NCBI GenBank assembly: GCA_017549335.1
Contig: JAFYVB010000010.1
Span: forward strand, 1-64,000
DNA: 64,000 bases
Source: Clostridia bacterium
Lineage (GTDB): Bacteria; Bacillota; Clostridia; Christensenellales; Aristaeellaceae
Reading direction: 5' to 3'
Position numbers and translations under genes: made by a program. The notes under the pieces were generated by a model, which was not told the origin of the DNA, made no database searches, and saw nothing but the letters and a program-made list of their open reading frames with translations. Below, piece after piece: positions 40,330 to 48,701 of this stretch; within the stretch, counting starts at the first letter, position 1, and every line of letters starts with the position of its first letter.

Positions 40330-40379
40330 AATAAAATGTAGTGTTTTTTCTTTCAGATCATGTGCGGGAGGCGACGGAT

Positions 40380-40853
40380 ATGAACAAATGGGATGTCCGC
40401 TTCATGGAAATGGCCCATCTCGTTTCCACATGGACCAGCTGTCATAACGAGGGCCGCGCCATCGGCGCCGTCATCGTAAAGGACAAACGCGTCATGACCA
40501 CCGGTTACAACGGCGCGCCCGCGGGGCTTATCACCTGCAAGGAAAAAGGCGAATGCCTGCGCCGCAAGCTGGGCGTGGAAAGCGGCACGCGCACCGAAGT
40601 ATGCTTCGCCATTCACGCGGAGCAAAACGCTATCATCCAGGCGGCAAAGCTTGGCATCTCCATTGACGGCGGCACGCTTTACTGCACCCACCAGCCCTGC
40701 AGCGTGTGCACCCGCATGATCATCAACGCCGGCATCCGCCGCGTCGTTTATGAAAACGGCTACCCCGACGATTTTTCTCTGGAGCTTTTCCGTCAGGCGG
40801 ACATATCGCTTGAAAAATACGACCCCGAAACAGGAGGTACGACCCCATGCTGA
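40380..40853 (+). CDS. dCMP deaminase (ComEB-like)
   Basis: The zinc enzyme turns dCMP into dUMP on the way to dTTP. The catalytic H-A-E is in A-I-H-A-E-Q-N-A-I, and the two zinc cysteines are in H-Q-P-C-S-V-C. An extra H/C set near the front (S-C-H-N-E-G-R-A-I-G-A-V-I) fits dCMP rather than cytidine deaminase. The length of 157 residues is normal. GGGAGGCG precedes the ATG at 40380. The end overlaps the LCP gene by 7 nt, and the operon runs on to the GH13 gene. Confidence 0.92.
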   Translation: MNKWDVRFMEMAHLVSTWTSCHNEGRAIGAVIVKDKRVMTTGYNGAPAGLITCKEKGECLRRKLGVESGTRTEVCFAIHAEQNAIIQAAKLGISIDGGTLYCTHQPCSVCTRMIINAGIRRVVYENGYPDDFSLELFRQADISLEKYDPETGGTTPC

Positions 40854-41800
40854 AGAAGATTCTGAGTATCCTGCTGGTACTGTGCCTGATGCTGCCCATG
40901 CTGGCGCTGGCTGATGAAGAAAAAGAACCCAACCCCATCGTTCCCCTGACCAAAGATCAGATCGAGGAAACGCCCGAGGGGATGCATCACTATCTGCTTT
41001 TATGCTCCGATTCCTGGAGCGGCGCCAGCGAGGACGCCCCCCGCAACACCGACGGCATCATGCTGGTGACCGTGGACACCGTCGCCCGCCGCATCATGCT
41101 CACTTCCTTCATCCGCGACATGCTGGTGCTGCGTCCCGACGGCGTGTACGGCCGCCTCAACGGCATCTCCAAGCGTTTCTCGCTGGAAGACATGATGGCC
41201 ACCCTCAACTCCCATTTCGGTCTTGAGATCAAAAAGTACGTGCTGGTGGACTGGACGAAGGTCGCTGACATCATCGATGCGCTGGGCGGCGTGGACATCA
41301 CCATCACCTACGGTGAGGCTGTCCGTCTGCGTGACAAAAAAGCCTACAAGAGCGACTGGACGCAGCCTGAGATCCGCGGCGCCGGCACCTATCATTTCCG
41401 CGGCTATGCGGCTGTGATTTATATGCGCATCCGTTCCGATATCTCCGTCAACGGCGAAAGATACGATTACCGCCGCACCACCCGCGCCCGCAACGTGGTG
41501 TCTTCTCTGGCCAACAGCCTGCGCGAGATTGATTACGCCAAGGCGCTGAGCGTTGCCAACACCGTCTTCAGCAACATCACCGCCACCAATATGACGATGG
41601 CTGATTTCATCGAAGCCGCGGGCTATGCCTTTGAGCTGCGCGACGCCGAAATCGAGCAGATGCGCATCCCCATTGACGGCACGGGCGAGGAATTCTATCA
41701 CGCCGGCATGGCCACCCAGCAGATCGACGTGGTCGTCAACCGCGAAGCGCTGCAGGAATTCCTCTACGAAAGCTTTACCGTGCGCGATTTTGAAGAGTAA
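40847..41800 (+). CDS. LytR-CpsA-Psr (LCP) family protein
   Basis: LCP proteins transfer lipid-linked glycopolymers to peptidoglycan outside the cell. The N-terminus is a signal-peptide-like helix ending in A-L-A-D-E-E. The catalytic domain has R-N-T-D-G-I-M-L-V-T-V, the T-S-F-I-R-D segment, and D-I-I-D-A-L-G-G-V-D-I. The R-I-R-S-D ... D-Y-R-R-T-T-R block carries the conserved Arg residues that hold pyrophosphate. The 317 residues contain no extra C-terminal domain. AGGAGG precedes the start. Confidence 0.88.
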   Translation: MLKKILSILLVLCLMLPMLALADEEKEPNPIVPLTKDQIEETPEGMHHYLLLCSDSWSGASEDAPRNTDGIMLVTVDTVARRIMLTSFIRDMLVLRPDGVYGRLNGISKRFSLEDMMATLNSHFGLEIKKYVLVDWTKVADIIDALGGVDITITYGEAVRLRDKKAYKSDWTQPEIRGAGTYHFRGYAAVIYMRIRSDISVNGERYDYRRTTRARNVVSSLANSLREIDYAKALSVANTVFSNITATNMTMADFIEAAGYAFELRDAEIEQMRIPIDGTGEEFYHAGMATQQIDVVVNREALQEFLYESFTVRDFEE

Positions 41801-41821
41801 TTCCGGACAAGGAGAATGAGT

Positions 41822-42454
41822 ATGGAGGAAATCATCCGCGGAGCACTTGCTTTTGTCAACGATCACGGCGCACTGCTGATGATCATCGTACTGCTCCTGC
41901 TCGTAATCGGTCTGGCAAGCTGCTTTCTCATTGAAAGGCGCCGCTTCACTCCCCGCGAAATTACACTGATGGGAATGTTTGTGGCCCTCAACGTCGTATT
42001 AGCCGAGATCTGCAAGATCGTGATCATTCCCAACGTACTGGTCCTCTCTCTGGGCTTTGTGCCCCTGGCGCTGTCGGGTATGCTCTTTGGGCTTGTGCCC
42101 ACCGTCACCGTGGCGGTTGTGGCCGATATCATCGGCGCCCTGCTTTTCAGCTCGGGGTCGTTCTACTTTGGGTATACCCTGACCGCCTTTATGACGGGAC
42201 TGTTCTTTTCGCTGTTCCTGCACCGAAAAAAGCTGTGCGTTTATCACGTCATCCTCTGCCAGCTGGCGGTATCCCTTATCTGCTATGCCTTCCTTAATTC
42301 TTTCTGGGCGCTGAACTGGGTCACCAAAACAGCGGCGGCAGAATATATCGGCGTCCGCCTGCTGGCGCAGCTGGGTGCTTTCCCCGTGTATACGCTGATC
42401 CTTCTGCTTCTTCGCCGTTACCGCAAAACACTGGAAGGAGCGCTGAAAAGATGA
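41822..42454 (+). CDS. ECF transporter S component, folate (FolT) type
   Basis: The 210-residue integral membrane protein has about six helices. Its block F-T-P-R-E-I-T-L-M-G-M-F-V-A-L-N-V-V-L, then L-G-F-V-P-L-A-L-S-G-M-L-F-G and G-A-L-L-F-S-S-G-S-F-Y-F-G-Y-T-L-T-A, is typical of the folate-family substrate-binding subunits that work with a shared ECF ATPase module. That module is not in this window. The start at 41822 has the AAGGAG 7 nt before it; 41816 is too close. Folate supply fits the neighbouring dCMP/thymidylate step. Confidence 0.82.
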   Translation: MEEIIRGALAFVNDHGALLMIIVLLLLVIGLASCFLIERRRFTPREITLMGMFVALNVVLAEICKIVIIPNVLVLSLGFVPLALSGMLFGLVPTVTVAVVADIIGALLFSSGSFYFGYTLTAFMTGLFFSLFLHRKKLCVYHVILCQLAVSLICYAFLNSFWALNWVTKTAAAEYIGVRLLAQLGAFPVYTLILLLLRRYRKTLEGALKR

Positions 42455-43110
42455 GAGTCAAGAAAGGCGAGATCCTGCGTCTTTTACAGGAAACCTATCC
42501 CGATGCAGGCCCCGAACTGAATTTTACCAATCCTTATGAAACGCTGGTAGCTACCATGCTTTCGGCGCAATGCACCGACAAGCAGGTCAACAAGGTAACG
42601 CCCGCCGTTTTCAGGGATTTCCCCGATGCCCGTGCCATGGCTGCCATTGACGCCGACACGCTGTACCCCTACGTGAAAAGCTGCGGTTTTAAAACGAAGG
42701 CACAGAACATCGTAGCCGCCTGCCGCATTTTATGTGAAAAACACGGCGGAGAGGTGCCCTCTTCCATGGAAGCGCTCACCGCACTTCCCGGTGTAGGCCG
42801 AAAAACCGCCAACGTGGTCATGGCCAATGCTTTCAAGATCCCCGCCATTGCCGTGGATACCCATGTTTTCCGCGTTTCCAACCGTTTGGGGCTGGCAGAC
42901 GCACCCAATGTGGAAGAAACCGAGCGCCAGCTTCGCCGCGCCATCCCCAAAGCCGATTGGTGCGACGCCCATCACTGGCTGATCTGGCACGGCCGGCGCA
43001 TCTGCAGCGCCCGCAATCCCAAGTGCGAAAGCTGTCCGCTTGCCGCCTGCTGCAAAGACTATCATTTGCGGATGCATCCGCAGAAAGTTTCAGAAAATGC
43101 CCAAGAATAA
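42451..43110 (+). CDS. nth: Endonuclease III (DNA glycosylase/AP lyase)
   Basis: Nth removes oxidised pyrimidines from DNA. The helix-hairpin-helix L-P-G-V-G-R-K-T-A-N-V-V carries the catalytic Lys (near 120), and the catalytic Asp is in V-D-T-H-V. The [4Fe-4S] cluster cysteines follow at the C-terminus (C-x6-C-x2-C-x5-C in C-S-A-R-N-P-K-C-E-S-C-P-L-A-A-C-C). The length of 219 residues is normal. It overlaps folT by ATGA. Confidence 0.96.
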   Translation: MRVKKGEILRLLQETYPDAGPELNFTNPYETLVATMLSAQCTDKQVNKVTPAVFRDFPDARAMAAIDADTLYPYVKSCGFKTKAQNIVAACRILCEKHGGEVPSSMEALTALPGVGRKTANVVMANAFKIPAIAVDTHVFRVSNRLGLADAPNVEETERQLRRAIPKADWCDAHHWLIWHGRRICSARNPKCESCPLAACCKDYHLRMHPQKVSENAQE

Positions 43111-43909
43111 TCTGTTTGCCCCCGGCGCGTATGACCCTACGCACCGCCATCACGATCACGCCCATCATCACCACAGCCACTGCGGTCTGTGCCGCATCGA
43201 GCTTGAAAATATCTCCGTCACTTCGGGCGGTGAAACCCTGCTGCAGGACGTGTATATGCACATTCACTGCGGTCAGTTAACTGCGCTTGTGGGCCCCAAC
43301 GGCGCCGGCAAAACGACGCTGATCCGCGCGCTGCTGTCGCAGATCCCCTATTCCGGCGCCATCCACCATATCGATGACCGTGAGCGTCCGCTGCGTACGG
43401 TTCGCACGGGCTATGTTCCCCAGCAGCTGCCCTTTGATAAGCAGATGCCCGTCACCGTTACCGATTTCATTGCAGCCTCTTTGACCAACCGTCCCGTATG
43501 GACAGGCATCGGCAGGAAAACCCGTCAGCAGGTTCAGGAAGCCCTTGCGCTGGCGCAGGCCGAAAAGCTTGCCAACCGTCAGCTGGGACAGCTCAGCGGC
43601 GGCGAATTGCAGCGCGTGCTGCTGGCCATGGCATTAACGCCCACGCCCGACCTTCTGATCCTGGATGAGCCCGTATCCGGCGTTGACCAGAACGGTCTGA
43701 TGCTCTTCCTTGATACGGTGGAACAGCTCAAGCACAGCCGTCACATGGCGATCCTGCTGGTGTCCCACGATTGGTCGCTGGTCAGCCGCTATGCCGATCA
43801 GATGGTCTTGCTCAACAAGAGCATCCTGTGTGCAGGCACCCCCGAGACGGTCTTCGCCTGCGAAACCTTCCGCGAGGCTTTCCCCGCATCGGCAAAGGAG
43901 GGCAAATGA
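43097..43909 (+). CDS. Zinc/manganese-type ABC transporter ATP-binding protein with His-rich N-terminus
   Basis: The ATPase domain has Walker A (G-P-N-G-A-G-K-T-T), Q-loop (V-P-Q-Q), signature (L-S-G-G-E-L-Q-R) and Walker B (L-L-I-L-D-E-P). It groups with ZnuC/AdcC/MntB ATPases. Ahead of it is an unusual head of about 35 residues with ten His and two Cys (H-R-H-H-D-H-A-H-H-H-H-S-H-C-G-L-C), likely to bind zinc or another metal. The start at 43097 overlaps the nth end by 14 nt and keeps this head. The permease follows with an ATGA overlap. Confidence 0.87.
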   Translation: MPKNNLFAPGAYDPTHRHHDHAHHHHSHCGLCRIELENISVTSGGETLLQDVYMHIHCGQLTALVGPNGAGKTTLIRALLSQIPYSGAIHHIDDRERPLRTVRTGYVPQQLPFDKQMPVTVTDFIAASLTNRPVWTGIGRKTRQQVQEALALAQAEKLANRQLGQLSGGELQRVLLAMALTPTPDLLILDEPVSGVDQNGLMLFLDTVEQLKHSRHMAILLVSHDWSLVSRYADQMVLLNKSILCAGTPETVFACETFREAFPASAKEGK

Positions 43910-44763
43910 TGGACGTTATTTACAAAATTATGGATACGCTCCTGCCCTTTGAGATCTTCCGCTTCACTTTCATGAAAAACGCGCTGCTGGCCATCCTCCT
44001 GCTCACGCCTCTGCTGGCACTGCTCGGCACCATGGCCGTCAACAAGCGCATGGCGTTTTTCTCCGACGCCCTCGGACACAGTGCGCTGTTCGGTCTTGGT
44101 CTTGGCGTATTGCTGGGCATAAGCAACGTAACCGTTATTCTGGTAAGCTTCGGCATTCTGTGGGCCATGCTCATCACCCGCATCAACCGCGCCGGCGGCG
44201 CCTCTGCCGATACCACCATCAGCGTATTTTCCTCCACCGGCATCGCGCTGGGACTTCTGATCCTTTCCGGCAACGGCCGCTTCAGCAAGTATTCCGCCAT
44301 CCTCGTGGGCGATGTATTGGCCGTCACCCAGGGAGATATACTTTGGTTGGCGTTGTCGCTGGTCATCGGCGTGATCTTGTGGGCGGTGCTTTACAACAAG
44401 CTTTTGCTCACCGCCGTCAATCCCCAGCTGGCCCAAAGCCGCGGCATACGCACAAATCCCGTGGAATACGCTTTTGTGATCCTCGTGGCGGTAGCCGTGA
44501 TGCTCTCCATCCGCTGGGTGGGCGTGCTTTTGATCAACGCGCTGCTCATTCTGCCCGCAGCCGCCGCCAGAAACATCGCCCGCAACGCCCGCCAGCACGC
44601 CGTTTATTCCGTGCTGTTTTCGGTGTTCAGCGGCGTATGCGGCCTTTGCATCTCCGTTCCGCTGTCCTCCAGCGTAGGCGCCGCCGTCGTACTGTGCGCC
44701 GCCTGCATTTACGCCGTAACGCTCCTGCTTTCCCGCATCCTGCGCATCCGCCTTCAGGCATAA
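43906..44763 (+). CDS. Zinc/manganese-type ABC transporter permease
   Basis: The 285-residue membrane protein has about eight helices and the ABC-3 family pattern: R-M-A-F-F-S-D-A-L-G-H-S-A-L-F-G-L, G-G-A-S-A-D-T-T-I-S-V-F-S-S, and V-G-V-L-L-I-N-A-L-L-I-L-P-A-A-A-A-R. It pairs with the ATPase upstream. Two start codons (43906, 43909) sit behind AAGGAGGG. No solute-binding lipoprotein gene is adjacent. Confidence 0.87.
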   Translation: MMDVIYKIMDTLLPFEIFRFTFMKNALLAILLLTPLLALLGTMAVNKRMAFFSDALGHSALFGLGLGVLLGISNVTVILVSFGILWAMLITRINRAGGASADTTISVFSSTGIALGLLILSGNGRFSKYSAILVGDVLAVTQGDILWLALSLVIGVILWAVLYNKLLLTAVNPQLAQSRGIRTNPVEYAFVILVAVAVMLSIRWVGVLLINALLILPAAAARNIARNARQHAVYSVLFSVFSGVCGLCISVPLSSSVGAAVVLCAACIYAVTLLLSRILRIRLQA

Positions 44764-44785
44764 ATTATATTTTTGAGGTTTTTTC

Positions 44786-46558
44786 ATGCAGCTGTATCAC
44801 GATTCCCGCTCTCTTGACTGCCGTGCGCCCTTTGGCGCCGTGCGCTGCGGCGAAGTCATCCGTCTGCGCGTATATGTACAGGGCCGCGCCCGTGCCGTGA
44901 ATGCCGTATTTCTGGCAGACGGTCAGGCGCCTCGTCTTTTGCCCCTTCAGCACGCCGACGGCGAAGCCTATGAAGTGCGCTTCACCGCGCCGCACACCCC
45001 CAAACTGATGTGGTATTATTTTTCCGCCGTTTCCGAGGACGGTCAGCCCGTATATCTGGGCAACGCCGCAGACGGTCTGGGCGGCGTAGGCGAAATGAGT
45101 CAAACCCAGCCCAAGCCCTTCCAGATCACGGTATATGATCCCGCCTATAATCCGCCCAAATTCCTGCGGGAAGGCATCATGTATCAGATCTTCCCCGACC
45201 GCTTTCACCGCACCCGCCCGCCTTTCATGACGCGGGATGATATTTATCTGCACGAAAAGTGGGATGAGCCGCCGCTTGCCATTTTTGATCCCCGCAACGG
45301 CGACACCCATTCCTGTGACTTTTTCGGCGGAAACCTGCAGGGCATCATCGAAAAGCTGGATTACCTCAAATCCCTGCACATTACCGTCATTTATCTCAAC
45401 CCCATTTTCCTTGCCCGCAGCAATCACCGCTACGATACCGGCGATTATATGCAGGTTGATCCCATGCTGGGCAATGAAGAGGATCTGAAAACGCTCTGCC
45501 GCGAAGCCGAAAAGCGCGGTATGCGCGTTATTCTGGACGGCGTTTTCAGCCACACCGGCGATGACAGCCCCTACTTCAACCGCTACGGCCGTCATCCCGG
45601 CCCCGGCGCGTATCAGGGTGAGCATTCTCCCTATTACAAATGGTATACCTTTGAAAAATTCCCCGATAAATACCGCTGCTGGTGGGGCGTGGATACGCTG
45701 CCTGAAGTCAACAAGGAAAACGAAGATTACCGCGAGTTCATGTTCAAGGAAGACGGCGTTGCCCGTCACTGGCTCAAATGCGGCACCGCCGGCTGGCGTT
45801 TGGACGTGGCCGATGAATTGACCATGCGCTTCCTCCGCGATCTGCGTAAGTCCGTGGACCGCGAAAAGGATGACGCCGTGCTTTTGGGCGAAGTGTGGGA
45901 GGATGCCAGCAACAAAGTAGCCTACGGCGAAATGCGCTGCTACTGCCTGGGCGACACGCTGGACAGCGTAATGAATTATCCTCTGCGTGAGGCTGCGCAG
46001 AACTTCGTTCGCGGCGATATCGACGCTTTCGCTTTCGTCCGCCGGATCGAAAGCCTGCGGGAGAATTATCCCGTACCGTTCTTCTATTCGCTGATGAACC
46101 TGATGAGCAGCCATGACCGCGCCCGCCTTCTCAACACGCTTTGCGGCGAACGCTGGGAGAGCGTGGATCCCCTGTATCGCGGCGGTCTGAAACTGCCCGA
46201 AGACAAGCGTAATCTGGCTGTGCGCCGTCTGAAGGAAATGTGGAAGATCTTTGCCGCCATGCCCGGCATGCCCAGCCTGTATTACGGCGACGAAGCGGGG
46301 ATGGAAGGCGCGGCCGATCCTTTCTGCCGCGGCACTTTCCCCTGGGGCAATGAGGATGAAGAAACCATGAAAATCACCCGCGATGCACTCACGCTTCGTG
46401 CGTCCCGTCCCGTGCTGCGCACCGGCGCGTTTGAGATCACTGCGGTCGATCGTGACACCGTGCGCATTCGCCGTTACAATCACAGCGGTTTTGACGTGTT
46501 CGGCGAGGCTGTGGAGGATGACGATTATCAGGTGACCGTGCACTCCGTCCGTTCGTAA
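44786..46558 (+). CDS. GH13 alpha-glucan hydrolase (neopullulanase/maltogenic amylase-like)
   Basis: The protein has an N-terminal beta domain (about residues 1-115, CBM34-like) followed by the GH13 TIM barrel. Catalytic motifs are G-W-R-L-D-V-A-D-E (nucleophile Asp), L-L-G-E-V-W-E-D (acid Glu) and M-S-S-H-D-R (third Asp), with D-G-V-F-S-H-T-G-D as the second conserved region. There is no signal peptide, so it acts on internal oligosaccharides. The length of 590 residues fits the cyclomaltodextrinase group. It is the last gene of the operon and is followed by repeat copy B. Confidence 0.9.
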   Translation: MQLYHDSRSLDCRAPFGAVRCGEVIRLRVYVQGRARAVNAVFLADGQAPRLLPLQHADGEAYEVRFTAPHTPKLMWYYFSAVSEDGQPVYLGNAADGLGGVGEMSQTQPKPFQITVYDPAYNPPKFLREGIMYQIFPDRFHRTRPPFMTRDDIYLHEKWDEPPLAIFDPRNGDTHSCDFFGGNLQGIIEKLDYLKSLHITVIYLNPIFLARSNHRYDTGDYMQVDPMLGNEEDLKTLCREAEKRGMRVILDGVFSHTGDDSPYFNRYGRHPGPGAYQGEHSPYYKWYTFEKFPDKYRCWWGVDTLPEVNKENEDYREFMFKEDGVARHWLKCGTAGWRLDVADELTMRFLRDLRKSVDREKDDAVLLGEVWEDASNKVAYGEMRCYCLGDTLDSVMNYPLREAAQNFVRGDIDAFAFVRRIESLRENYPVPFFYSLMNLMSSHDRARLLNTLCGERWESVDPLYRGGLKLPEDKRNLAVRRLKEMWKIFAAMPGMPSLYYGDEAGMEGAADPFCRGTFPWGNEDEETMKITRDALTLRASRPVLRTGAFEITAVDRDTVRIRRYNHSGFDVFGEAVEDDDYQVTVHSVRS

Positions 46559-46583
46559 GCGGGAAGGGAGAACGAAGGGAACG

Positions 46584-46931
46584 TTTCTCTTTTGCGTCAA
46601 AAGAGAAAGCGGGCAGTGCCCGCCCCCTGTGCCGATCAAGTTGTGTGCAGGCACAGTCCGTCCCACGTGGACAGGCGTATGTGCAGAGGACGTAACTCTT
46701 CCCCCGCGGGCGATACCATCCAACCACACGGCAGGCCGATCACGCTTGCGTGATCGCGTCCGTGAAACGGACAAGAAAAAGAGAGTGAATATCATCGGGG
46801 CGAGCTTGCTCGCAGCCGTGATAGTCACTCTCTTTTTCGTATTGCCTGCCGTAACATTCACGCACACAAAAACGCAGGCTTTCGGGTGGGTCTTAGGGAG
46901 GGGCTTTGGCCTTCCAAAGCCGCCTCCCTAA
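46584..46931. repeat. Large multi-hairpin element, copy B
   Basis: This is the second copy of the element at 37850-38249, in the same orientation. Stem 1 is 46584-46594 with 46598-46608. Stem 2 is 46737-46745 with 46748-46756. Stem 3 is 46775-46788 with 46825-46838, extended by 46790-46794 with 46819-46823 and capped by CGAGC-TT-GCTCG (46801-46812). Stem 4 is 46844-46849 with 46874-46879. Stem 5 is 46893-46909 with 46914-46931, 17 bp with a bulged G at 46922. The element ends 14 nt past the fba stop. The spacer between stems 1 and 2 is about 60 nt shorter than in copy A. Confidence 0.75.
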
Positions 46932-46945
46932 CGTCTCCCCTTCTC

Positions 46946-47911
46946 TTACGCCTTGCCGGCGCAGCCCAGTACGTTGACGATCTTGTGCTCGACCATCTGC
47001 TGAATGGCAGCGCGGGCGTCGGTAAGGTACTGGCGGGGATCGAAATGATCGGGATGCTCAGCGAAATGCTGGCGAACCTTGGCGGTGAAAGCAACGCGCA
47101 GGTCGCTGTCGATGTTGATCTTGCAAACGGCCATGCCGGCAGCCTTGCGCAGCTGTTCTTCGGGAATGCCCACGGCGTCGGGCATCTTGCCGCCGTGCTC
47201 GTTGACGATCTTCACGAAATCCTGGGGAACGGAAGAGGCGCCGTGCAGCACGATGGGGAAGCCGGGCAGACGCTTGGAAACTTCCTCAAGGATGTCAAAG
47301 CGCAGGGGCGGGGGCACGAGGATGCCGTGCTCATTGCGGGTGCACTGAGCAGGAGTGAACTTGAAAGCGCCGTGGCTGGTGCCGATGGCGATGGCCAGGG
47401 AGTCACAGCCGGTAGCGGTGGCGAATTCTTCCACTTCTTCGGGACGGGTATAGGAGGAATCCGCAGCGGAAACCTTCACGTCGTCCTCAACACCGGCCAG
47501 ACGGCCCAGTTCGGCTTCAACGGTGACGCCGTACTTGTGAGCATATTCCACCACCTTGCGGGTCTCTTCGATGTTCTTTTCAAAGGGCAGGTGGCTGCCG
47601 TCGATCATAACGGAGGTGAAACCGCCGTCGATGCAAGCCTTGCAGGTTTCAAAATCGGGGCCGTGGTCCAGATGCAGAGCGATGGGCAGACCGGTGGTCT
47701 TTTCGGCAGCCTCAACCAGCTTTACCAGATAGGTGTGGTTGGCATAGGCGCGGGCGCCCTTGCTGACCTGCAGCACAACGGGCGCGTTCTGGGCCTTGGC
47801 GCCCTCCACGATACCCTGAATGATTTCCATGTTGTTTACGTTGAACGCGCCGATGGCATAACCGCCTTCGTACGCCTTCTTGAACATTTCACGAGTGTTT
47901 ACAAGCGGCAT
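46946..47911 (-). CDS. fba: Fructose-bisphosphate aldolase, class II
   Basis: The zinc enzyme splits fructose 1,6-bisphosphate in glycolysis. The catalytic Asp and zinc His lie in L-H-L-D-H-G-P-D (near 80-87). Other blocks are V-E-A-E-L-G-R-L-A-G, G-T-S-H-G-A-F-K-F, L-H-G-A-S-S-V-P and N-I-D-S-D-L-R. The length of 321 residues is close to the Gram-positive FbaA type. AAGGAGG precedes the ATG. A SigA promoter lies about 50 bp upstream. Confidence 0.96.
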   Translation of the reverse strand: MPLVNTREMFKKAYEGGYAIGAFNVNNMEIIQGIVEGAKAQNAPVVLQVSKGARAYANHTYLVKLVEAAEKTTGLPIALHLDHGPDFETCKACIDGGFTSVMIDGSHLPFEKNIEETRKVVEYAHKYGVTVEAELGRLAGVEDDVKVSAADSSYTRPEEVEEFATATGCDSLAIAIGTSHGAFKFTPAQCTRNEHGILVPPPLRFDILEEVSKRLPGFPIVLHGASSVPQDFVKIVNEHGGKMPDAVGIPEEQLRKAAGMAVCKINIDSDLRVAFTAKVRQHFAEHPDHFDPRQYLTDARAAIQQMVEHKIVNVLGCAGKA

Positions 47912-47960
47912 AAATCGTTTCCTCCTTCAAGTGCTAATCATTTGCAGCACATACAGGTTA

Positions 47961-47989
47961 ATTATATCACCAATCGATATTCCACGCAA
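47961..47989 (-). promoter_or_regulatory. SigA-type promoter of fba
   Basis: On the minus strand TTGCGT (47984-47989), 17 bp, TATAAT (47961-47966). The -35 region touches the stop of the upstream GtrA gene. Confidence 0.8.
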
Positions 47990-48460
47990 TCATTTTTTGA
48001 AAATGACCCATTTGCTGGCCACATAATTGAAAATGACCACCAGCACGTTCATCAAAAGCTTCAGCCACAAATCGGCGTCGGCGATCATATTTTTGGCAAT
48101 CAGCAAAAGAAGGTTGAAAAGCGCCAGATCAAACAGTACCCATGCCATGATACGTGCAGACACAAACAGCGCAAATTCTCTCCACAAGCCCGATCCCGCC
48201 GTTTTTTCGCTTTTGAACACATACTTTTTATTGGTGACGAAGGCAAACAGCACCGACAGCACGAAGGATACCACCTGGCCGGAGGTAGCGATCAGCGTGT
48301 AGGCCGCACTGTCGGTGGGATAGCTGGTCATTTTGAATGCCTGACGCCATACATAATAAACGCCCCAGCTGACCACAGTGGTCAGCACGCCGAAGATGAG
48401 ATAGCTGATCAGCTCCCGCATTTTTTCTTTATCTTTAAGCAGCGCTTTGATTTTATCCAT
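47990..48460 (-). CDS. GtrA-family membrane protein
   Basis: The 156-residue protein has four transmembrane helices. It carries the family features Y-L-I-F-G-V-L-T-T-V-V-S-W, F-A-F-V-T-N-K-K-Y-V-F (the loop after helix 2) and N-Y-V-A-S-K-W-V-I-F at the end. GtrA proteins help move polyprenyl-linked sugars across the membrane or assist glycosyltransferases. The start at 48460 has AGGAGG 9 nt before it; it overlaps the upstream small gene by 8 nt. It is probably linked in function to the large membrane protein of the same operon. Confidence 0.85.
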   Translation of the reverse strand: MDKIKALLKDKEKMRELISYLIFGVLTTVVSWGVYYVWRQAFKMTSYPTDSAAYTLIATSGQVVSFVLSVLFAFVTNKKYVFKSEKTAGSGLWREFALFVSARIMAWVLFDLALFNLLLLIAKNMIADADLWLKLLMNVLVVIFNYVASKWVIFKK

Positions 48461-48701
48461 CCTGCTCATCCTCCTCATTTTTCAGCGTATCCCCGTCATC
48501 CCCCCGGGCGTAGGAAGCGGAAAGAATATCATCGTGCATCACCGTCTGCTTTTTATCCGAGCGCGCCGTGATATATTCCACCGCTTCGTCGCCGATGGCC
48601 GTGACCGTTGCATTGATGCGGCGGATCCCCTTTTCATCCATTACCATCAGCACGATCTTTTTACGGTGCTCCAGCGAATAGAGTAAAAAACGGTCAATCA
48701 T
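48453..48701 (-). CDS. Small conserved-looking protein, possible SH3/Sm-like barrel
   Basis: The 82-residue protein (M-I-D-R-F-L-L-Y-S-L-E-H-R-K-K-I) shows alternating beta-strand patterns (I-V-L-M-V-M-D-E-K-G, I-N-A-T-V-T-A-I-G, V-E-Y-I-T-A-R) and a final H-D-D-I-L-S-A-S-Y-A-R-G-D-D-G-D tail. It resembles small barrels found widely in Clostridia. Its start overlaps the upstream gene by 8 nt and its end overlaps gtrA. The function is unknown to me. Confidence 0.6.
   Translation of the reverse strand: MIDRFLLYSLEHRKKIVLMVMDEKGIRRINATVTAIGDEAVEYITARSDKKQTVMHDDILSASYARGDDGDTLKNEEDEQDG

Larger units (their letters stand above)
39811..40379. other. 570-nt gap with hairpins: long rny leader or unassigned structured RNA
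   Basis: No credible protein gene is present. A minus-strand promoter lies at 40160-40189, and a terminator-like hairpin (39867-39876 with 39885-39894, then TTTT on the minus strand) lies just before rny. That would give a roughly 290-nt RNA or an attenuated leader. On the plus strand a hairpin (40116-40124 with 40132-40140, one mismatch) followed by TTTTT looks like another terminator. I could not match the sequence to 6S, SRP, RNase P RNA or a known riboswitch. Confidence 0.5.

Noticed and set aside
39811..40379. T-box, SRP RNA or RNase P RNA in the long gap before rny
   Set aside because: The diagnostic strings (GGTGGNACCGCG, GGTCCGGAAGGAAGCAGC, GAGGAAAGTCC) were looked for on both strands and not found.
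44765..46867. 700-codon minus-strand frame opposite the GH13 gene
   Set aside because: Shadow of a strongly supported glycoside hydrolase gene; it also runs through repeat copy B.
46629..46931. 100-codon plus-strand frame in repeat copy B with a hydrophobic stretch
   Set aside because: No ribosome site, not preserved in copy A, and the frame lies across stem-loops.
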